Positions 34,279 through 34,279 of a stretch of 34,279 nt of DNA are shown in pieces. Position 1 is the first letter of the stretch; every line of letters starts with the position of its first letter. The DNA is from Spirochaetes bacterium ADurb.Bin218 (GTDB lineage: Bacteria; Spirochaetota; UBA4802; UBA5550): contig MWCI01000034.1 of assembly GCA_002069965.1 (NCBI GenBank), positions 1-34,279 of the forward strand. Direction: 5' to 3'. The notes beneath the pieces are model-generated. The model saw nothing but the letters and a program-made list of their open reading frames with translations, did not search any database and was not told the origin of the DNA. The translations under genes were made by a program, and so were the position numbers.

Positions 34279-34279
34279 A

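Overview
This 34.3 kb window comes from an AT-rich bacterial chromosome. The cell is a diderm: it encodes two TolC-type outer-membrane channels and membrane-fusion adaptors. The lifestyle looks anaerobic and fermentative, based on thiolase, phosphate butyryltransferase and butyrate kinase, plus a NifA-like sigma-54 activator beside amtB/P-II. I cannot place the phylum from sequence alone. The shortened SMC and the RecJ with a large insertion suggest a deep-branching lineage (spirochaete-like is one possibility), but that is inference.

Layout. 1-157: two minus-strand tRNAs (Tyr, cut by the window edge, and Thr) with a strong upstream promoter. 398-3564: tolC-like, adaptor and ABC ATPase genes of an exporter with no permease gene beside them. 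3611-3735: a 125-bp intergenic repeat. 3892-14202: a co-directional housekeeping run of xerD, a SpoIID-like lipoprotein, queA, a Nif3-family gene, a coiled-coil zinc-ribbon protein, a degenerate RNase H-like protein, recJ and smc. 14406-17880: a nitrogen-sensing block (sigma-54 promoter, amtB, P-II, NifA-like activator). 17893-19486 (minus): a DUF1848 protein and an FKBP lipoprotein. 19606-23781 (minus): a complete four-gene exporter (adaptor, permease, ATPase, TolC). 23889-24013: the second copy of the 125-bp repeat, inverted relative to the first. 24023-27401: a thiolase gene divergent from ptb-buk. 27394-27531: a remnant of an acyl-CoA ligase.

27800-34279 is a type V-A CRISPR-Cas locus: cas12a, cas4, cas1, cas2, an AT-rich leader and an array of at least 12 identical 36-bp repeats with 11 complete spacers of 26-29 bp. 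The array runs off the window end. cas12a is broken into two reading frames about 128 codons in. The break lies in an A-rich tract containing an A_AAA_AAG heptamer, in exactly the phase that -1 ribosomal slippage would need to rejoin the frames. The effector is therefore either made by frameshifting, inactivated or phase-variable through a homopolymer, or affected by a one-base sequence error.

The points most worth following are that frameshift, the inverted 125-bp repeats flanking about 20 kb and both exporters, the smc with no recognisable hinge, the P-II protein without the uridylylation tyrosine, and the back-to-back promoters of the butyrate genes that share one palindromic -35 hexamer.
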